64,000 nt of DNA from JAJPGZ01 sp038229295 (GCA_038229295.1 JBBROO010000009.1:12965-76964), one strand, 5' to 3'; shown: positions 1 to 8,161, counted from the stretch's first letter. Made by a program: numbers and translations. Notes: a model not told the origin generated them from the sequence alone.

Positions 1-286
1 CCGCGGTTGGCTGCTCGAGACAACTATGCACCTTCGCGAAGACGCGGTTTTAACGGATCTGCGAGGCGAGCCAGTACATTCACGATTCGAGACTCGTCTA
101 AGCATACAGGGATGAAGTGATTCCGCGTTGTGCACCGCACCGGTATAAGTAGTTTCCGATCCTTCATAGAACAAATCCTGTTAAAACGTGAATTTATGCT
201 ACCGATTCTGCTACCAATCGTGCTACCGATTTTGACAGCACGAAAGGACACGTGGCAGCACGATTTACCTGGTAAAATGCACTTTC

Positions 287-359
<73 letters not shown>

Positions 360-374
360 AAAATTTCGCTGCCG

Positions 375-1298
375 ATGAAACGCGTTCTCTTTTATCGCGA
401 CTTCCAACGCTTCACCGGCGGTCATCTCAAAGTCTGGGACTATTTTAATCACGTCGCCGCTTCATTGGCCTACGAGCCGCGGGTTTCATTTTCGCCGGAC
501 TCGAAATGGGATTCGACAAATCCGTGGTCTGATTTTCGGACGAGCGTGGTCGAGTGGGAGCCTAACAAGGGCGATGTTCTTTTTCTCGGTGGCACCGATT
601 GGCGCGCCCTGCCAGAATCACAACGCGCCAATTTCCCCAAGCCGGTCATCAACCTCATTCAACATCCACGTCATGCTGATGCCGGCAGTGAATTGCGCGA
701 GTTCCTGAAACATCGCGCGCTGCGTATCTGCGTGAGCGAAGAGGTCGCCGAGGCGATCAAGCAAACGGGTGAAGTGAATGGCCCCGTGTTTGTGATTCCA
801 AATGGAATCGACCTGAGCGCGGCGGCGGAGGTCTCACCTAACGAACGCAAGATCGACATCTTGATTTGCGGACTGAAAGCGCCCGAGCTGGCGCGCGATC
901 TCCAGGCAGCGCTCGCGAATACGCACGGAAATGTGCGTGCGATCACAGACTGGATGCCGCGCGCTGAATTTTTGCGCCACCTCGCCGATGCGAAAATCAC
1001 CGTGTTCCTGCCACGCCCGGTCGAAGGTTTTTACCTGCCGCCGTTGGAGGGAATGGCTTGCGGAACGGTCGTTGTTTGTCCGGATTGTCTCGGCAATCGC
1101 AGTTTCTGCATCGACCGCGTAAACTGCTTTAGCCCCCCGCTCAATGTGAAAGCGATCGCGACCTGCGCCGAAATTGCGCAAAAGCAAACCGACGAAGAGC
1201 GCACGCGAATGCTTGAGCGCGCGAAAGAGACCGCGCTCATGCATTCACTCATGAGCGAACGAGAAAGTTTTTTGCGGCTCCTAAGATCGACATCGTGA
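375..1298 (+). CDS. Glycosyltransferase, GT-B fold (family 4-like)
   Basis: This 307-residue protein probably transfers a sugar from an activated donor during surface glycan synthesis. The C-terminal half carries the family-1/4 signature: a loop with 'RPVEGFYLPPLEGMACG' near residues 215-235, where the glutamates would contact the nucleotide-sugar, followed by a 'VVCPDCLGNRSFC' strand. An 'IPNGID' segment near residue 140 is also typical of the GT4 hinge. It is shorter than most GT4 enzymes (about 370 residues) because the N-terminal domain is reduced. A sulfotransferase lies 30 bp downstream on the same strand, suggesting modification of one glycan. The last codons run through a copy of the AAGATCGACA word. 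Donor and acceptor cannot be told from sequence. Confidence 0.8.
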   Translation: MKRVLFYRDFQRFTGGHLKVWDYFNHVAASLAYEPRVSFSPDSKWDSTNPWSDFRTSVVEWEPNKGDVLFLGGTDWRALPESQRANFPKPVINLIQHPRHADAGSELREFLKHRALRICVSEEVAEAIKQTGEVNGPVFVIPNGIDLSAAAEVSPNERKIDILICGLKAPELARDLQAALANTHGNVRAITDWMPRAEFLRHLADAKITVFLPRPVEGFYLPPLEGMACGTVVVCPDCLGNRSFCIDRVNCFSPPLNVKAIATCAEIAQKQTDEERTRMLERAKETALMHSLMSERESFLRLLRSTS

Positions 1299-1328
1299 TG
1301 CCGGTGATCTTGCACCGGCAAAATCGTT

Positions 1329-2198
1329 ATGGTAGTCAGCGCCATGCGTAACGTGCTTATCACCGGAACGCCGCGTTCGGGGACCACGCTCCTCTGCGCG
1401 TTGCTTAACAAACTCCCCGACACGGTCGCACTGCACGAGCCGATGAATGTCTGGGATTTTCCGAATTGCCGCGACGCCAGCGCGGTAGCAGATGTCATCG
1501 GAAAATTTTGTGACGAGACCCGCACGTCCTTGCATGAACACGGCTTCGCCATGTCGAAGCACGTTCAGGGAAAAATTCCGGATAACGTCGCGGCTGACCA
1601 GGTGAATCGAGCGGGAACGCGGCTCCGGCATACGGAGCATGGCCCGGTCGTGGTCGATAAACCGTTATCGCAAAATTTCGATCTCGCGATTAAACATCCG
1701 GTCGCGTTTTCGGCGTTACTCGAAACGTTGTCGCAACGCTTTGAATGCTACGCCATCATTCGAAATCCTCTCGCCACGCTTGCGTCCTGGAACAGCCTCG
1801 CCTGGCTCAATGTTAAAGATGGACACGCGCCCATCGGCGAAAAGCTCGATGTCGATCTTGCGCGAGATTTGGCTAACGAGCCCGATCCGTTCGAAAGACA
1901 AATCCGCATCCTGGAATGGTTTTACGATCGCTTTCGTCATTTCCTCCCCGACGGCGCGCTGGTTAAATATGAAGACTTGATCGCATCCCATGGCCGTGAG
2001 TTGGCAAAATTTTTTCCGGCGGCGGCAGATTTCGATGAGAACCTCAGCTCGAAGAACGTGAACAAATATTACGATCGCGGATTGATGATGGAACTTGGCC
2101 AGCGATTGTTGCGGCGCGACGGACCGCTCTGGCATTTCTATGGCAAACGCGACGTGGAAAATTTATTGACCGAAGTCAGCTCCACGGCACCGGTGTGA
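1329..2198 (+). CDS. Sulfotransferase-family protein
   Basis: The protein (289 residues) begins with the P-loop-like 5'-phosphosulfate binding motif TPRSGTT at residues 14-20, the hallmark of PAPS-dependent sulfotransferases. A second, 3'-phosphate binding segment, 'IIRNPLATLASW', lies near residue 143. It should move a sulfuryl group from PAPS onto a carbohydrate or other acceptor. A second ATG at 1344 lies closer to the conserved strand and may be the real start. The gene follows a glycosyltransferase and precedes a repeat-filled spacer and another glycosyltransferase, so a role in cell-surface glycan decoration is a reasonable inference. Confidence 0.8.
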   Translation: MVVSAMRNVLITGTPRSGTTLLCALLNKLPDTVALHEPMNVWDFPNCRDASAVADVIGKFCDETRTSLHEHGFAMSKHVQGKIPDNVAADQVNRAGTRLRHTEHGPVVVDKPLSQNFDLAIKHPVAFSALLETLSQRFECYAIIRNPLATLASWNSLAWLNVKDGHAPIGEKLDVDLARDLANEPDPFERQIRILEWFYDRFRHFLPDGALVKYEDLIASHGRELAKFFPAAADFDENLSSKNVNKYYDRGLMMELGQRLLRRDGPLWHFYGKRDVENLLTEVSSTAPV

Positions 2199-2208
2199 AA
2201 AATCTCTT

Positions 2209-2535
2209 TTTATCCACAGATTTCGCAGATTTCCGCAGATTTTTTCGGAACCGTTCTTTTGAATCTGAGGAAGAACTTTGTTCAGGTGCGAGACGGCGAG
2301 CTTCTTTCCGCCAACCACGAGTTCGGCCTTCTCAGGCATATTTTTTCATCCACAGATTACGCAGATTTTCGCAGATTAAAGAGAACCGGAAATCCTTCTC
2401 CGAGAAATCTGTGTAAATCTGTGAAATCTGTGGACGAACAAACTCTCATTCAGTCTTCATTGGAAATACGCCCAGATTTTCTCGGTACCGTTCTTTTAAA
2501 TCTGCGAGGGAATTAGGGTTCTGTAATCTGTGGAT
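2209..2535. repeat. CACAGATT/CGCAGATT intergenic repeat cluster
   Basis: The 339-bp spacer between the sulfotransferase and the next gene is filled with repeats of the word (CA/CG)CAGATT in both orientations. They include ATCCACAGATTTCGCAGATT near 2212, ATCCACAGATTACGCAGATT near 2349, and inverted copies TCTGTGTAAATCTGTGAAATCTGTGGA around 2408-2434. The arms could form long hairpins. Apparent reading frames here (peptides such as 'STDFADFRRF') are produced by the repeat and are not genes. Related copies occur at about 16189-16222 and 62240-62309. Confidence 0.85.
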
Positions 2536-2537
2536 CC

Positions 2538-3227
2538 GTGAAAATCTCCGTCGTCATTCCCTGTTTCAACGAGCGGCAAACGATCGAGCAAATCGTCACC
2601 GCTGTGCGCGCCGCGCCGATTGCCGAAATTGAAATCATCATCGTGGATGATTGCTCGACCGACGGCACCGTCGAAATGCTCAAAGAAAAACTGAGCGCGG
2701 CGGTAGACCGGATTATTTATCAGCCGCGCAATCGCGGTAAAGGCGCGGCGTTGCGCGCTGGATTCGCCGTCGCCACTGGCGACGTCATTTTGATTCAGGA
2801 CGCCGATCTTGAATATAGTCCGGCCGATTATCCGAGCCTGCTCGAACCGATTCTTTCCGGAAACGCCGACGTTGTTTATGGATCGCGCTTCATGGGCGCG
2901 CGCGCGCATCGCGTTCTTTATTTTTGGCACATGGTCGGCAATCGCTTTCTCACTTTGCTTTCGAATATGTTTACTAATCTCAACCTGACCGACGTGGAAA
3001 CTTGCTACAAAGCATTCCGCGCCTCGCTGCTGAAAGATGTCGATCTTCGGGAAAATGGTTTCGGCTTCGAAGTTGAGATCACCGCGAAATTAGCGAAAGC
3101 GCGTTGTCGTATTTACGAAGTGGGAATTTCGTACGGCGGACGAACGTATGCCGAAGGAAAAAAGGTAAGTTGGAAAGATGGCTTCCGCGCCATCTACGCG
3201 ATTGTGCGCTATAATCTCTTTAAGTGA
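2538..3227 (+). CDS. Glycosyltransferase family 2 (dolichyl-phosphate mannosyltransferase-like)
   Basis: This 229-residue GT-A enzyme starts with 'ISVVIPCFNE', has the nucleotide-binding 'IIIVDDCSTDGT' near residues 34-45, and the metal-binding DXD-like 'QDADLEYSP' near residues 88-96. 'VVYGSRF' follows at about 116. The layout matches the DPM1/polyprenyl-phosphate glycosyltransferase group without a C-terminal membrane domain. It would load a sugar onto a lipid carrier or extend a surface glycan. It follows two other glycan genes on the same strand but is separated from them by a long repeat-filled spacer, so co-transcription is doubtful. Confidence 0.88.
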   Translation: MKISVVIPCFNERQTIEQIVTAVRAAPIAEIEIIIVDDCSTDGTVEMLKEKLSAAVDRIIYQPRNRGKGAALRAGFAVATGDVILIQDADLEYSPADYPSLLEPILSGNADVVYGSRFMGARAHRVLYFWHMVGNRFLTLLSNMFTNLNLTDVETCYKAFRASLLKDVDLRENGFGFEVEITAKLAKARCRIYEVGISYGGRTYAEGKKVSWKDGFRAIYAIVRYNLFK

Positions 3228-3500
3228 ATCGCGTGTCGAGCCGATCAAAGAAATAGTTGAGCTCGGTCGCACCTCTAACTTTACTTCGCAGACGATTCCG
3301 GCAAAGAACATCGAGGTTGGTAAAGGACGAGCACTGGAGATGGGTGGCCCGCCTGCGCGGCCGTAGCCGACTCCGGCGTGGCGAGGCCCGGGTGCTGGAG
3401 TGTTCGGTTGATAGCGAGGAAATTTTTCGCGAGAAGCCGAGCTGAACGGAAGAGAAATGAATGCGCAACAAGTTCGCGCCTTTGGTTGTCTTGCGTACCG

Positions 3501-3623
3501 GTCTAACGAGAACAAGCTCAGCCACCGCTGGCGAGGGCGAGCGTGAACTGCAATAGAGGTGTTTTCATAAATTGAGGCGCCGCTTCGGAGCGGCCAGCGG
3601 TTGGCTGCATCGTTTGGTTAGAC
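3501..3623 (-). other. attC-like integron recombination site 1
   Basis: This 123-bp imperfect palindrome is bounded by GTCTAAC (3501-3507) and GTTAGAC (3617-3623), which fit the attC core consensus RYYYAAC...GTTRRRY. Inside, the left arm CAGCCACCGCTGGC (3520-3533) pairs with the right arm, whose complement reads CAGCCAACCGCTGGC, leaving one unpaired base, as expected of an attC L-box with an extruded base. It lies about 35 bp beyond the stop codon of the minus-strand cassette gene at 3658. No integrase is present in the window. The flanking stretch 3228-3500 shows no supported gene. Confidence 0.75.
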
Positions 3624-3657
3624 CTGGGCAGCGGGACATAGTGGACTCTTGCCACCG

Positions 3658-4152
3658 TTAGTCCGAAAAATGTTCTCGCGTCTTCTCCAGCAGGGTCTTT
3701 GAATTGGCGTATACCATGCGAAGAAACGGGCGGAGAGATTCGCTGCCCTCTTCAGCAAGCATGGCTTTCGACCATGCTGAATACTCAGTCACCCCTTTGG
3801 CCATATGGCTAGCTCCTATGATCGCGAAATCGAAGAGTTCGTCGTGTAGATATTGGTCTTCGTTTTCCACTGGGCTTTCTAAAGTAGGATGGGCCTCTGG
3901 CGGAAGATGACTATAAAAGCGGCCATAAGAGCGGTCGAAGTCTGCTCGGAAATCGCATCGCGACTTCTTCGAAAGGGGTGACAGCATGATAGCAACGATA
4001 CCGAGCCATGTGCCCACGTTGAGCGCTGCATTGTCGGCGACCCACGCTGCGGCTAATGGCCAAAAGAAACCGACGAGAAAGAGAGCGACGAATAGCACAA
4101 CGACCCAGAAAATAGGTGTGATAAGCAGACGAGTATAGACACGCGAACTCAT
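3658..4152 (-). CDS. Cassette-borne membrane protein of unknown function
   Basis: I do not recognise this 164-residue protein. It has two adjacent hydrophobic segments in the first 60 residues ('ITPIFWVVVLFVALFLVGFF' and a second after residue 40), then a charged soluble domain rich in Glu, His and aromatic residues. I chose ATG 4152 because it overlaps the stop of the small gene upstream by ATGA; longer starts would read into the attC site at 4309-4431. The stop codon lies just before attC site 1, as expected for an integron gene cassette on the minus strand. A small integral-membrane function is all that can be inferred. Confidence 0.6.
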   Translation of the reverse strand: MSSRVYTRLLITPIFWVVVLFVALFLVGFFWPLAAAWVADNAALNVGTWLGIVAIMLSPLSKKSRCDFRADFDRSYGRFYSHLPPEAHPTLESPVENEDQYLHDELFDFAIIGASHMAKGVTEYSAWSKAMLAEEGSESLRPFLRMVYANSKTLLEKTREHFSD

Positions 4153-4298
4153 GTCACCGCGCGACACCAACCGGATGGCGCGCGGCAACCCAGGCCGATC
4201 GCGAAACCGAGCGGCAACCAGAGCAGCGCGAAAATGCCCTGAACCTTCAGCATCACGCCGAGTAGCACACAGAACAGCAGACCAGTGATCGCTTGCAT
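4149..4298 (-). CDS. Small hydrophobic cassette protein (49 aa)
   Basis: An ATG at 4298, only 10 bases inside the boundary of attC site 2, opens a 49-codon frame that is almost entirely hydrophobic in its first 35 residues. It begins MQAITGLLFCVLLGV and contains a second stretch 'IFALLWLPLGFAIGLG', consistent with two short membrane helices. Its TGA overlaps the ATG of the 164-residue gene in an ATGA arrangement, the classic sign of translational coupling. The pair would therefore be a two-gene cassette. No family is recognised. The position and overlap support it, but no homology can be shown here. Confidence 0.5.
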   Translation of the reverse strand: MQAITGLLFCVLLGVMLKVQGIFALLWLPLGFAIGLGCRAPSGWCRAVT

Positions 4299-4308
4299 GC
4301 GTGTTGAG

Positions 4309-4431
4309 GCCTAGCGACAACAAGCGGTGCGACCGCCGTCGAGGGCGCGCATCGTTGCGACTAAAACTGTGTTGCTCATTTGAAACATGAATGCACGTCC
4401 GGTGGCGGCTTGCTCCAGCGCTTGGTTAGAC
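4309..4431 (-). other. attC-like integron recombination site 2
   Basis: This second 123-bp site is bounded by GCCTAGC (4309-4315, one mismatch to RYYYAAC) and GTTAGAC (4425-4431). The arms AAGCGGTGCGACCGCC and the complement of the right arm, AAGCGCTGGAGCAAGCCGCC, can be paired with unpaired bases. It begins 12 bp beyond the stop of the cassette gene at 4443 and ends next to the start of the small cassette gene at 4298. The degenerate left core would weaken recombination if IntI still acts on it. Confidence 0.62.
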
Positions 4432-4442
4432 CGTTCCATCGC

Positions 4443-4997
4443 TCATTGTGTGTTTTCCTTCTTGTTTTTTTGTCGTTCTCTTGCTTCGGCAACAATTGGG
4501 TCAATTTTGGGGGCGACTTCGGCTTTCTTCTCGGCGAGGTATCCGTCCTTGCCCAGCCGAGTAAGCTTGGCAAATTCCGCGGCTTCCGTGGTCTTCAATC
4601 CGCTGAGGGGTTGCTGCAGCGTAAGCTTCCGCCTCAAGAAAAACTCGAACTCGGTGGAAAGCTCGGTATCTCCGGAAATCATAGTGGCGTATTCTTCGAT
4701 CAATCCGAATCTCTCGACTGCGCGCCAGTATTTATGAAGATTGCGCCGGTAAAACCAGTTTGCGTAATAAGACATGGGATGCGCTAGGCGCATTGCTCCG
4801 AAGAACGGCAATAGCGAAAGCGGATAGATAAGATTCAAGATGTAATAGCCGCCGATTGGCGGTAATCCGACTCCTTGTGCAACCGCCGCGACCAAGCCGA
4901 CGATCGCCATACCGAATTTAGCTTTGAGGAAGCAGACCACTAAACACAGAAGCCATATCAGCGAAATCGCAATGGGAACCAGCGTCTGGGCGTCCAT
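4443..4997 (-). CDS. Cassette-borne membrane protein of unknown function
   Basis: This 184-residue protein has two or three predicted membrane helices in its N-terminal half ('ISLIWLLCLVVCFL', 'GMAIVGLVAAVAQGVGL', 'ILNLIYPLSLLPFFGAM'), then a soluble helical C-terminus ending in a Lys/Glu-rich tail. I placed the start at ATG 4997 because it lies two bases inside the boundary of attC site 3; the longer frame to 5066 would run through that site. No family is recognised. Like its neighbour it is membrane-bound, of unknown role, and sits between two attC-like sites on the minus strand. Confidence 0.6.
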   Translation of the reverse strand: MDAQTLVPIAISLIWLLCLVVCFLKAKFGMAIVGLVAAVAQGVGLPPIGGYYILNLIYPLSLLPFFGAMRLAHPMSYYANWFYRRNLHKYWRAVERFGLIEEYATMISGDTELSTEFEFFLRRKLTLQQPLSGLKTTEAAEFAKLTRLGKDGYLAEKKAEVAPKIDPIVAEARERQKNKKENTQ

Positions 4998-4999
4998 AA

Positions 5000-5122
5000 G
5001 CCTAACGAGACAAAGATGAGCTGCCGCGAGCGAGGACACGCGTGGCTGCGGCTTGAGGCGTTGCACTCATACAAAACTGGATAGTACGGCGGCTCGCGGT
5101 CGGCTCCATCGATTAGTTAGGC
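5000..5122 (-). other. attC-like integron recombination site 3
   Basis: Bounded by GCCTAAC (5000-5006) and GTTAGGC (5116-5122), this 123-bp palindrome has well-paired arms: GATGAGCTGCCGCGAGC on the left against GATGGAGCCGACCGCGAGC as the complement of the right arm, with a few unpaired bases. Both cores fit the attC consensus exactly. All three sites in this array are 123 bp long, like the VCR family of large chromosomal integrons, which argues that they are one site family and not chance palindromes. Confidence 0.75.
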
Positions 5123-5154
5123 TGCATTAACGTACACAACAAATACCAAACAAA

Positions 5155-5183
5155 TGCTAGCTCGCTGCATCGCCTGGTTAGAT
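5155..5183 (-). other. Half attC-like site (truncated)
   Basis: The segment CTCGCTGCATCGCCTGGTTAGAT ends in a good core GTTAGAT (5177-5183) and resembles the right arms of sites 1 (GGCTGCATCGTTTGGTTAGAC) and 4 (CTCCATCGCCTGGTTAGGC). No matching left core RYYYAAC is found in the 54 bp before site 3. It sits 8 bp beyond the stop of the gene at 5191, where that cassette's attC belongs, so it looks like an attC that has lost one half. Confidence 0.45.
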
Positions 5184-5190
5184 GTTGTTG

Positions 5191-5484
5191 TCACTGGGGT
5201 GGTGGCGATGTCGTCGCGGCCGGCGAAAGTGCTGGCACAGCTGTGGATGCCCTACCCGGGGGCGATTCTCTCCAGGTACGATACTGCACGAGGAACGACG
5301 CAACGAGGACTAATAACGTGAGAACGGCAACTGCCGTTGCGAACCACCAACGACGCACTTTTTTCTGCTCTTGGCGGCGATCCCACTCGAATTTGGCACC
5401 CGGATAATCGAAATGGCTGGGCTGCTGACTGCTCAGGAATGCCCGCAGCTCATCATCGTTGTATTCACGAGGCCGCTTTGACAT
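5191..5484 (-). CDS. Small bitopic membrane protein, probable cassette gene
   Basis: This 97-residue protein has a charged, Arg/Glu-rich N-terminus, one membrane helix at about residues 44-64 ('WWFATAVAVLTLLVLVASFL') and a Pro/Ser/Ala-rich tail likely to be outside the cytoplasm. No domain is recognised. Its stop is followed by a half attC-like site and then site 3, so it would be the first preserved cassette of the minus-strand array. No attI or integrase lies upstream; the next gene, nadE, starts its 3' end 90 bp away. Confidence 0.6.
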   Translation of the reverse strand: MSKRPREYNDDELRAFLSSQQPSHFDYPGAKFEWDRRQEQKKVRRWWFATAVAVLTLLVLVASFLVQYRTWRESPPGRASTAVPALSPAATTSPPPQ

Positions 5485-5574
5485 CTAGAAAGAATTCGAC
5501 CCAATTTTTGGACCTTTCAAGAGAAATGCCAAATTTTTGGGTCTAATCCGGCTTTGAATTTCGAGTTGAAAATT

Positions 5575-7203
5575 TCAATCGACGTACTTCTGCGCGATCG
5601 GCATGCGGCGGCCGACACCGAAGGCGCGCGCGGTCACGCGAAGTCCGGGCGCGGCTTGTTCGCGTTTGTATTCGTTAAGATCGACGCGGCGTTGCACCCA
5701 ACGCACCGTTTTTTCGTCGAAACCATGCGCGATGATGTCGCGCGCGCTCAGATTTTCTTCGACATAAAACCGCAGGATCTCATCGAGAATCTCGTAGGGC
5801 GGCAGGGTGTCCTGATCCTTTTGGTCCGGCTTCAGCTCGGCACTTGGTGGCTTATCGATTGTCGATCTTGGAATGATTTCGCCGTCGCGATTAATCCAGC
5901 GCGCGAGTTCGTAGACCATCGTCTTGGGCACGTCGCTGATGGCCGCCAGTCCGCCCGCCATGTCGCCGTAAATGGTGCAATAGCCCACCGCGAGCTCGCT
6001 TTTGTTTCCCGTTGTCAGCAAGAGATGACCGAATTTGTTAGAGAGCGCCATCAGAGTCATGGCGCGCAATCGCGGCTGCATATTCTCTTCGGTCGTGTCT
6101 TCCGGCATCCCGCGAAATATTTCGGCGACTTGCGCTTTGAAGACCGCGAATGCATCCGTGATCGGGATCTCCAAAAATTTAATACCGAGCGTCTTGGCCA
6201 GCGCGCGCGCATCGGAGACACTTCCGGGCGAGGAATACTGGCTGGGCATGGCGACGCCGACGACGTTTTCGGCGCCGAGCGCATCCGCCGCGATCGCGGC
6301 TACCACCGCAGAATCAATTCCGCCGCTCAAGCCGAGAACGGCCGTCTTGAAATTGCACTTCCGCAGGTAATCGCACACGCCTAACGACAGCGCCGCAAAG
6401 AGATCTTCGCCCGCCGCGCGCTCGCGAAGATCGACAATGGATTTTGTATTGGAGTCGATCACCACCTCGTCCTCGCGAAATGGCGCCAACTGCGCCGTCA
6501 GATTGCCGGCAGAATCGACCGCGATGGAATTGCCATCGAACACGAGTTGATCGTTTCCGCCGACGGCATTGCAGTAGAAAATCGGGCGTTCGTAGGTGCG
6601 CGCCAGCGCCCCGACCATTTCGCGGCGAACGCCCGGCTTGTGCAGACTAAACGGTGACGCGCTCAGATTGACAATGAGCTCCGCGCCCTGCTCGATGAGA
6701 CTGCGCACGGGTTCGACATCGTAAAGCGGCCGCGGCAAATAATGTTCCGTCCAAATATCTTCGCAGATGGTCACGCCGATCTTTTTGCTGCCGAGACCGA
6801 GCGGCGCGACCTGCGTGGCCGGCTCGAAATAGCGGTCTTCATCGAACACATCGTAAGTCGGCAAAAGCGATTTGTGCGCTTTTTGAATCGGCTGGCCGGC
6901 TTGAAGTAATGCGGCGGCGTTGTGAAATTGTTTGCCGCGTTCTTCGTTAAGATCGACAAATCCCACCAGCAATGCGGCCCCGCGGACATGGGCCTGCAAT
7001 TTTTGCACGATCTCCAGATTTTGCGGAACGAAGCGCGATTTAAGAACAAGGTCCTGCGGCGGATAGCCGGGGATCGAAAGTTCCGGCGTGAGAATTAGCT
7101 CGGCGCCGGCGGCGGACAATCGGTCGTAAGCGGAAACGATCTTTTCGAAAGTCCCTTTGAGATCGCCGACCGTCGGATTGAGTTGGGCAAAGCCGATCTT
7201 CAT
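5575..7203 (-). CDS. nadE: Glutamine-dependent NAD+ synthetase
   Basis: The enzyme amidates nicotinic-acid adenine dinucleotide to NAD+ with ATP, using ammonia released from glutamine. The N-terminal nitrilase-type glutaminase domain shows the Glu ('LTPELSIPGYP'), Lys ('HKSLLPTYDVFDE') and Cys ('GVTICEDIW') triad. The C-terminal synthetase domain has the PP-loop motif 'GLSGGIDSAVVAA' near residue 290 and 'TTGNKSELAVGYCT'. The 542-residue length is normal for this two-domain form. I chose ATG 7203, which starts directly at the conserved 'MKIGFAQLNP'; an upstream ATG would add 13 unconserved residues. A palindrome CTGCGTAACGCAG overlaps the start region. Confidence 0.96.
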   Translation of the reverse strand: MKIGFAQLNPTVGDLKGTFEKIVSAYDRLSAAGAELILTPELSIPGYPPQDLVLKSRFVPQNLEIVQKLQAHVRGAALLVGFVDLNEERGKQFHNAAALLQAGQPIQKAHKSLLPTYDVFDEDRYFEPATQVAPLGLGSKKIGVTICEDIWTEHYLPRPLYDVEPVRSLIEQGAELIVNLSASPFSLHKPGVRREMVGALARTYERPIFYCNAVGGNDQLVFDGNSIAVDSAGNLTAQLAPFREDEVVIDSNTKSIVDLRERAAGEDLFAALSLGVCDYLRKCNFKTAVLGLSGGIDSAVVAAIAADALGAENVVGVAMPSQYSSPGSVSDARALAKTLGIKFLEIPITDAFAVFKAQVAEIFRGMPEDTTEENMQPRLRAMTLMALSNKFGHLLLTTGNKSELAVGYCTIYGDMAGGLAAISDVPKTMVYELARWINRDGEIIPRSTIDKPPSAELKPDQKDQDTLPPYEILDEILRFYVEENLSARDIIAHGFDEKTVRWVQRRVDLNEYKREQAAPGLRVTARAFGVGRRMPIAQKYVD

Positions 7204-7259
7204 CTGCGTAACGCAGATTATGCGCAACGCAGACGCCAGCAATCGCTCTTTTGCGCGGT

Positions 7260-7412
7260 TTAGTTACTGCCCATCACCGAGTGATGTTTGTAACCCTTGT
7301 TCAACGCATCATCGGCGCCTTCGACGAAGACTTTGCCCCATTCGATGAGCGAAGCGGCGAGAAACCCGGCGATGGCGCAGAGAATGACTTTCTGCATGAA
7401 CGTGGCGTGCAT
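7260..7412 (-). CDS. Small single-helix membrane protein (50 aa)
   Basis: A 50-codon frame opens with ATG at 7412 and stops with TAA at 7260. It encodes one membrane helix at about residues 7-22 ('QKVILCAIAGFLAASLI') followed by a short acidic then His/Lys-containing tail. It lies between a membrane protease gene and nadE on the same strand. The start codon abuts a variant of the window-wide word (ATGTCGATCTAACGAG). No family is recognised; the clear hydrophobic helix and the fit into an otherwise empty gap support it being real. Confidence 0.5.
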   Translation of the reverse strand: MHATFMQKVILCAIAGFLAASLIEWGKVFVEGADDALNKGYKHHSVMGSN

Positions 7413-7447
7413 GTCGATCTAACGAGCACGTGGGGTGCCATGCCCGG

Positions 7448-8119
7448 TCACCAAAAACCCCATTGGCCCGTCCGCATGATCCAGAGACCGAGAAGGAGAT
7501 TAGTCACGGCATGAGTGAGCACGCACGTCGCGAGATTTTTGCTCCAGTAAACGACCATGTTGTAGAGCACGCCGGTCAAAATTGCCGCGGCCCAATCAGG
7601 TTGCGAATGCGAAAATCCGAACGCCAGGGTCACGATCGAAAACGACAACCACGAAAACGTTCCGAAGGGAACGCGGTCAAATTTTTCGTCGATCAAGTAG
7701 CGCAAAAGAAAACCGCGCCAGAAGATTTCTTCGACTAACGGCACCACCACCACGAGGCGCAGAAAACGAAACAATATGGTCGGCCAATAAAGCGACGATT
7801 GGTTAGCGAACAGATCGGGATTAAAACCATCGATGCGGCGGGCGTAACCGAAAAATGCCTGCGGCGAAATCCAAAGAATGAATACGAGAATGCCGATTGC
7901 GATTCCAATCATGAGCCGCCGTGGCGGAGTGATGGAAGATTCTCGCCACCACTTCACCAGCAGAAATCCACACACGAGCGTTTGCAGCGGATAGATCCAG
8001 TATTCGCAACGGCGCAGCCAGATGTGATTGTCGATCTTGTGGAGTCCACTCGTTAGCGCGAGGAAGCCGCAAAAGACCAGCATCGGCGCGATGTAGGCGG
8101 TTACTTTTTTTGCCGGCAT
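7448..8119 (-). CDS. CPBP-family intramembrane metalloprotease
   Basis: This 223-residue polytopic membrane protein carries the three CPBP (CAAX protease and bacteriocin-processing) motifs in its second half: 'EEIFWRGFLLRYL' with the paired glutamates and Arg, a His in 'FGFSHSQPDW', and 'LTHAVTNLLLG' with the third-site His and Asn. These residues should form the membrane-embedded metal site. The 'VEEIFWRGFLLRYLID...VPFGTFSWLSF' arrangement recalls the CAAX-related proteases found alongside exosortase systems, but no exosortase or PEP-CTERM protein is seen in the window, so substrate and role remain open. Confidence 0.85.
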   Translation of the reverse strand: MPAKKVTAYIAPMLVFCGFLALTSGLHKIDNHIWLRRCEYWIYPLQTLVCGFLLVKWWRESSITPPRRLMIGIAIGILVFILWISPQAFFGYARRIDGFNPDLFANQSSLYWPTILFRFLRLVVVVPLVEEIFWRGFLLRYLIDEKFDRVPFGTFSWLSFSIVTLAFGFSHSQPDWAAAILTGVLYNMVVYWSKNLATCVLTHAVTNLLLGLWIMRTGQWGFW

Positions 8120-8161
8120 GACAATTGCAGATTAGACATTTATTCGTACTTTGAGCTGACG

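Noticed and set aside
2195..2516. Two small frames in the 2.2-2.5 kb spacer
   Set aside because: Their peptides are made by the CACAGATT repeat and differ between frames only by repeat phase.
3220..3525. 101-codon minus-strand frame beside attC site 1
   Set aside because: It runs into the attC core and the glycosyltransferase gene end, with no recognisable domain or helix.
5554..6384. 276-codon plus-strand frame
   Set aside because: Antisense to nadE, His/Arg-rich shadow frame without homology.
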